Assembly (NCBI GenBank): GCA_945903675.1
Contig: CAMDOP010000116.1
Span: forward strand, 1-9,465
DNA: 9,465 nt
Reading direction: 5' to 3'
From: Crenothrix polyspora
GTDB taxonomy: Bacteria; Pseudomonadota; Gammaproteobacteria; Methylococcales; Methylomonadaceae
Positions 7,116 to 9,465 of this stretch are shown here, piece by piece. Each line of letters starts with the position of its first letter. Position 1 is the stretch's first letter. The position numbers and the translations under genes were made by a program. Below the pieces are notes generated by a model, which saw only the letters and a program-made list of their open reading frames with translations, did not search any database and had not been told where the DNA came from.

Positions 7116-7377
7116 GGCTGATTAAATTCTGTTTATATATAGATTGTTATTTGTTCGAATATTTCTCTTTTTGGTAGCAACTATACCAGCCTAATTTATT
7201 ATATTTTACAATGAATCTAAGCTGCTATTAACGATGTCGACTTCACTATTAAACTCTTACAATAACTTAATGCACTGATAGCAACTATGCTTGACTCAAT
7301 TAACTAAGCAGGCAATTTCTTTACATTGAACAACAGACTAACCATAGCTCTGTATCAATATAAACAATATCAAAATA
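7116..7377. other. Intergenic stretch without recognised genes
   Basis: This part of the atp/dnaB divergent spacer is AT-rich with frequent stops on both strands. I see no gene, RNA gene, strong promoter or terminator. The 10-mer TAGCAACTAT occurs twice (7175-7184 and 7279-7288), with a partial third match near 7789, which may be chance in AT-rich DNA. Confidence 0.5.
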
Positions 7378-7583
7378 CTTTATAACTTTCTTAGACTCAA
7401 AATAGCTATGACACAACGTACTATAACTTTCTTAGATCTGTTAGCCGCTATGGCAAAACCTACTGTATCGTTGTTAGGTCCGATAGTAGCTATAACAAGA
7501 CCTACTGTTTCTTTGTTAGGTTCGATAGTAGCTTTGACAAGACCTACTGTTTCTTTGTTAGGCCCGATAGTAGTATGACAAGG
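7378..7583. repeat. Five-unit degenerate 42-bp tandem repeat
   Basis: Units run 7378-7419, 7420-7461, 7462-7503, 7504-7545 and a partial one at 7546-7583. Units 3 and 4 differ at 5 of 42 positions. Unit 5 matches unit 4 closely until a one-base deletion after GATAGTAG. Unit 2 differs from unit 3 at 12 positions. Unit 1 shares the 15-mer TATAACTTTCTTAGA with unit 2, shifted by one base. The core reads ACTGTTTCTTTGTTAGG then TCGATAGTAGCT. ACCTA and TAGGT pair weakly across unit junctions. There are no unique spacers, so it is not CRISPR. The central units are the best conserved and the edges decayed, as expected for expansion by slippage. Because 42 is 14 codons, one frame on each strand stays open. 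Confidence 0.9.
7408..7578 (+). CDS. Possible small hydrophobic repeat peptide (56 aa), uncertain
   Basis: I do not recognise this frame. ATG 7408 to TGA 7576-7578 encodes 56 residues that begin MTQRTITFLDLLAAMAKP and then repeat TVSLLGPIVAITRP with small variations, ending GPIVV. Each 14-residue unit is about ten hydrophobic or small residues closed by a basic residue and proline. Between units 3 and 4 the five base changes give two silent changes, P/S and I/L, milder than in the opposite-strand frame. Between units 2 and 3 the 12 changes spread evenly over codon positions, which argues against purifying selection. There is no Shine-Dalgarno and no convincing promoter. It may be only an open frame forced by a repeat length divisible by three. 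Confidence 0.2.
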   Translation: MTQRTITFLDLLAAMAKPTVSLLGPIVAITRPTVSLLGSIVALTRPTVSLLGPIVV

Positions 7584-7730
7584 CGATTTTTTTATAGCAT
7601 TATTGCGTGAACGATTGGTCGCCCTCAATTTACGACAAACGTAAAGAATGAAATACTTCGCCCTTACTACACTTTTACTTAAGCCACTGACATACTTAGC
7701 TTCCAAATACTTTTCATTAATAATGATGAT
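7584..7730. other. Intergenic spacer between the repeat array and the dnaB leader
   Basis: It opens with a run of seven T (7587-7593) just past the array, and GGCGA (7582-7586) can pair with TCGCC (7619-7623) over a long loop; this is too loose, and the T-run is in the wrong place, for a terminator. No gene, RNA or strong promoter recognised. Confidence 0.45.
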
Positions 7731-7760
7731 TTGGGCGCGCACTTAAATTTAGATTATAAA
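7731..7760 (+). promoter_or_regulatory. Weak candidate promoter for dnaB-alr
   Basis: TTGGGC (7731-7736) is followed after 18 nt by TATAAA (7755-7760). The -35 box matches the consensus at only three positions. A start near 7767 would give a leader of about 84 nt before the dnaB ATG. Other -10-like boxes (TATATT at 7773, TATAAA at 7803) lack a good -35. This is the best of weak options. Confidence 0.25.
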
Positions 7761-7793
7761 ATTCACTCTAGCTATATTATTCGAATTGTAGCA

Positions 7794-7813
7794 ACGTATA
7801 TTTATAAATACGT
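7794..7813. promoter_or_regulatory. Dyad element upstream of dnaB
   Basis: ACGTAT (7794-7799) and ATACGT (7808-7813) form a perfect 6-bp inverted repeat around an 8-nt AT-only centre, ending 37 nt before the dnaB ATG. The 20-bp size and AT-rich centre resemble a dimeric regulator site, but no specific regulator motif is recognised and AT-rich DNA often gives such dyads. Confidence 0.25.
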
Positions 7814-7850
7814 CATCATGCTATTATCCTTATTTTTTGCGCACCTATTC

Positions 7851-9248
7851 ATGCCTGAAAACTACTCTCTAGATCGCGATTATTCGTTAGATTCTCTAAA
7901 AGTCCCTCCCAATTCAATACAAGCTGAGCAATCTGTATTAGGTGGCTTGATGCTTGATAATCAAACTTGGGACTCCATTGCAGATAAAGTCGTTGAAATT
8001 GATTTTTATCGCCGTAGCCATCAATTAATTTTTAGTAAAATTGAGGAGCTCGCAGAAAAACAAATTCCATTTGATGTCATTACATTATCAGATGCTTTAA
8101 AAGTTATTGGTGAACTTGAAAATGTTGGCGGCTTAGCCTATCTAATCATGCTAGCCAAAGACACACCTAGTGCTGCCAATATCACTGCTTATGCAAATAT
8201 TGTTAGAGAACGCTCCGTTTTACGTCAGTTAATCCATATCGGAACACAAATATCTGATTCTGCTTTTAATACTGAAGGACGTGATACTGCTGAATTACTT
8301 GAAAATGCTGAACGTCAAGTTTTCCAAATTGCTGAACAGCGCCAGCGAGGACAGAGTGGCGGCTTTATTCCAATTAAATCGTTGCTAGCCAACGCTGTCG
8401 ATAAAATTGAAACCCTGTTTGAACAAGAGGGCGCTATTACAGGTGCTGGCACTGGATTTACAGACTTTGATGAATTAACCTCTGGCTTACAACCTGCTGA
8501 TTTAATTATTGTAGCAGGCAGACCCTCTATGGGGAAAACGACTATTGCCATGAATATGGCTGAAAATATAGCACTGAAAGGTAATAAACCAGTTGCAGTT
8601 TTTAGCATGGAAATGCCTGGGGATTCATTAGCAATGCGAATGATGTCCTCTTTAGGCCGCATAGATCAACATAAAGTAAGAACGGGTAAATTAGATGATG
8701 ATGATTGGCCACGTTTAACCTCAGCCATTAATTTACTGGCTGGTACACAATTATTTATTGATGACTCACCTGCATTATCTCCTACTGAAGTCCGAGCAAG
8801 AGCAAGACGACTTGCTCGTGAACATGGTCAATTAGGCTTGATAGTAGTGGATTATTTGCAACTGATGCAATCACCTTCAAGTGGTGACAATAGAGTACAG
8901 CAGATTTCTGATATATCTAGAGGTTTAAAAGCCTTAGCAAAGGAACTTAATGTGCCTGTGGTTGCTTTATCACAGCTAAACCGCAACCTAGAGCAACGTC
9001 CAAATAAGCGACCTGTTATGTCAGATTTACGAGACTCTGGAGCGATTGAGCAAGACGCTGATTTAATCGTATTTGTTTATAGAGACGAGGTTTATAACGA
9101 AGATAGTCCGGATAAAGGCATTGCAGAGATTATTATCGGCAAGCAACGTAACGGGCCTCTTGGCACTGTTAGATTGACCTTCTTAGGGCAATATACTCGT
9201 TTTGAAAATTTTACAGGCCCATCATATAGTTCTGGAGACTATGAATGA
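7851..9248 (+). CDS. dnaB: Replicative DNA helicase DnaB
   Basis: DnaB is the hexameric 5'-3' helicase that unwinds DNA ahead of the replisome and recruits primase. From ATG 7851 it has 465 residues (E. coli 471). After a variable tail, the N-terminal helical domain (about 18-120) starts KVPPNSIQAEQSVLGGLMLDN. A linker follows, then the RecA-like motor: Walker A GRPSMGKT (223-230), catalytic Glu254 in FSMEMP, Walker B LIVVDYLQLM with Asp334, then SQLNRNLEQR, DLRDSGAIEQDAD and IIIGKQRNGPLGTVRLTF. The frame is open 40 codons farther upstream, but family similarity begins only after M 7851, so this start is chosen. No Shine-Dalgarno is visible before it. No intein or insertion. It overlaps alr by 4 nt. 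Confidence 0.97.
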   Translation: MPENYSLDRDYSLDSLKVPPNSIQAEQSVLGGLMLDNQTWDSIADKVVEIDFYRRSHQLIFSKIEELAEKQIPFDVITLSDALKVIGELENVGGLAYLIMLAKDTPSAANITAYANIVRERSVLRQLIHIGTQISDSAFNTEGRDTAELLENAERQVFQIAEQRQRGQSGGFIPIKSLLANAVDKIETLFEQEGAITGAGTGFTDFDELTSGLQPADLIIVAGRPSMGKTTIAMNMAENIALKGNKPVAVFSMEMPGDSLAMRMMSSLGRIDQHKVRTGKLDDDDWPRLTSAINLLAGTQLFIDDSPALSPTEVRARARRLAREHGQLGLIVVDYLQLMQSPSSGDNRVQQISDISRGLKALAKELNVPVVALSQLNRNLEQRPNKRPVMSDLRDSGAIEQDADLIVFVYRDEVYNEDSPDKGIAEIIIGKQRNGPLGTVRLTFLGQYTRFENFTGPSYSSGDYE

Positions 9249-9465
9249 CCTCTCCTGCTTATGCAGTTGTCAATTTAGAAGCTTTACAACATAATTTACG
9301 CATTGTTCGTCAATACGCACCTAATTCAAAAATAATGCCTGTCATTAAAGCTAATGCTTATGGACATGGGCTATTGCGGATCGCATTTGCCTTAAAATCG
9401 GTCGATGGGTTTGCAGTAGCTAGAGTAAACGAAGGCGTGCTTTTGAGAAAAGCGGGAATAACCAA
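9245..9465 (+). CDS. alr: Alanine racemase, N-terminal part (cut by window end)
   Basis: Alanine racemase is a PLP enzyme that interconverts L- and D-alanine, supplying D-Ala for peptidoglycan. Seventy-three codons are visible, the start of the TIM-barrel domain. They read MTSPAYAVVNLEALQHNLRI, then IMPVIKANAYGHG, where Lys35 is the residue that binds PLP, then GFAVARVNEGVLLRKAGIT, all typical of Alr. ATG 9245 overlaps the dnaB TGA as ATGA, and GGAG (9233-9236) lies 8 nt upstream inside dnaB, so translation is probably coupled. The order dnaB-alr is common in gammaproteobacteria. The YggS/PROSC family shares the fold, but the ANAYGHG motif favours Alr. The catalytic tyrosine lies beyond the window. 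Confidence 0.95.
   Translation, partial: MTSPAYAVVNLEALQHNLRIVRQYAPNSKIMPVIKANAYGHGLLRIAFALKSVDGFAVARVNEGVLLRKAGIT

Noticed and set aside
7378..7583. The repeat array as a CRISPR array
   Set aside because: Units are directly contiguous and degenerate, with no unique spacers and no cas genes in the window.
7380..7742. A 120-codon minus-strand frame through the tandem repeats (NKETVGLV repeats, GTG start)
   Set aside because: No Shine-Dalgarno before the GTG, a poorly protein-like basic N-terminal part, and mostly non-conservative changes between repeat units; probably open because the repeat length is a multiple of three.
7175..7800. Recurring TAGCAACTAT-like 10-mers (7175, 7279, partial at 7789) as operators
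   Set aside because: Only two exact copies of a short AT-rich word, with irregular spacing and positions relative to promoters; compatible with chance.
7731..7850. A 40-codon N-terminal extension of dnaB
   Set aside because: The extension has no similarity to DnaB N-termini, no Shine-Dalgarno, and overlaps the candidate promoter; the family length fits ATG 7851.

Overview
The window is a housekeeping segment of a bacterial chromosome. Protein sequences and gene order point to a gammaproteobacterium with an AT-rich genome. The ATP synthase subunits and DnaB align residue by residue, from memory, with the E. coli proteins (alpha 513, beta 460 and gamma 287 residues, the same lengths), and dnaB is followed by alr as in many gammaproteobacteria. 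A more exact placement, for example among the Methylococcales, would be a guess.

Layout. Positions 1-40 on the minus strand hold what may be the first eight codons of a gene leaving the window. A strong intrinsic terminator (42-79) closes the atp operon. From 129 to 7058, all on the minus strand, lies a complete F-type ATP synthase operon in the classical order atpI-atpB-atpE-atpF-atpH-atpA-atpG-atpD-atpC. Intercistronic gaps are 5 to 92 nt. The two gaps that flank atpD each carry a perfect 9-bp hairpin. A near-consensus sigma-70 promoter (7087-7115) drives the operon. Its position means atpI starts at GTG 7058 and not at the ATG 13 codons upstream.

The divergent intergenic region (about 7098-7850) is unusually long. 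It holds the atp promoter, about 260 bases without recognisable features, a degenerate five-copy 42-bp tandem repeat (7378-7583), and an AT-rich leader upstream of dnaB that contains a dyad. Because 42 bp is 14 codons, the array stays open in one frame on each strand; the plus-strand version is a 56-codon hydrophobic repeat peptide of uncertain reality.

On the plus strand, dnaB (replicative helicase, 7851-9248) overlaps the start of alr (alanine racemase, cut off by the window end) by 4 nt.

Functionally, the atp genes build the whole proton-driven F1Fo machine: Fo a, b and c; F1 alpha, beta, gamma, delta and epsilon; and the AtpI assembly factor. The c subunit carries the aspartate of proton-type rings. 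dnaB and alr are unrelated housekeeping genes in a second operon. I found no defence system, mobile element, CRISPR array or RNA gene. The most unusual material is the tandem-repeat array and the RNA-level signals in the atp operon.
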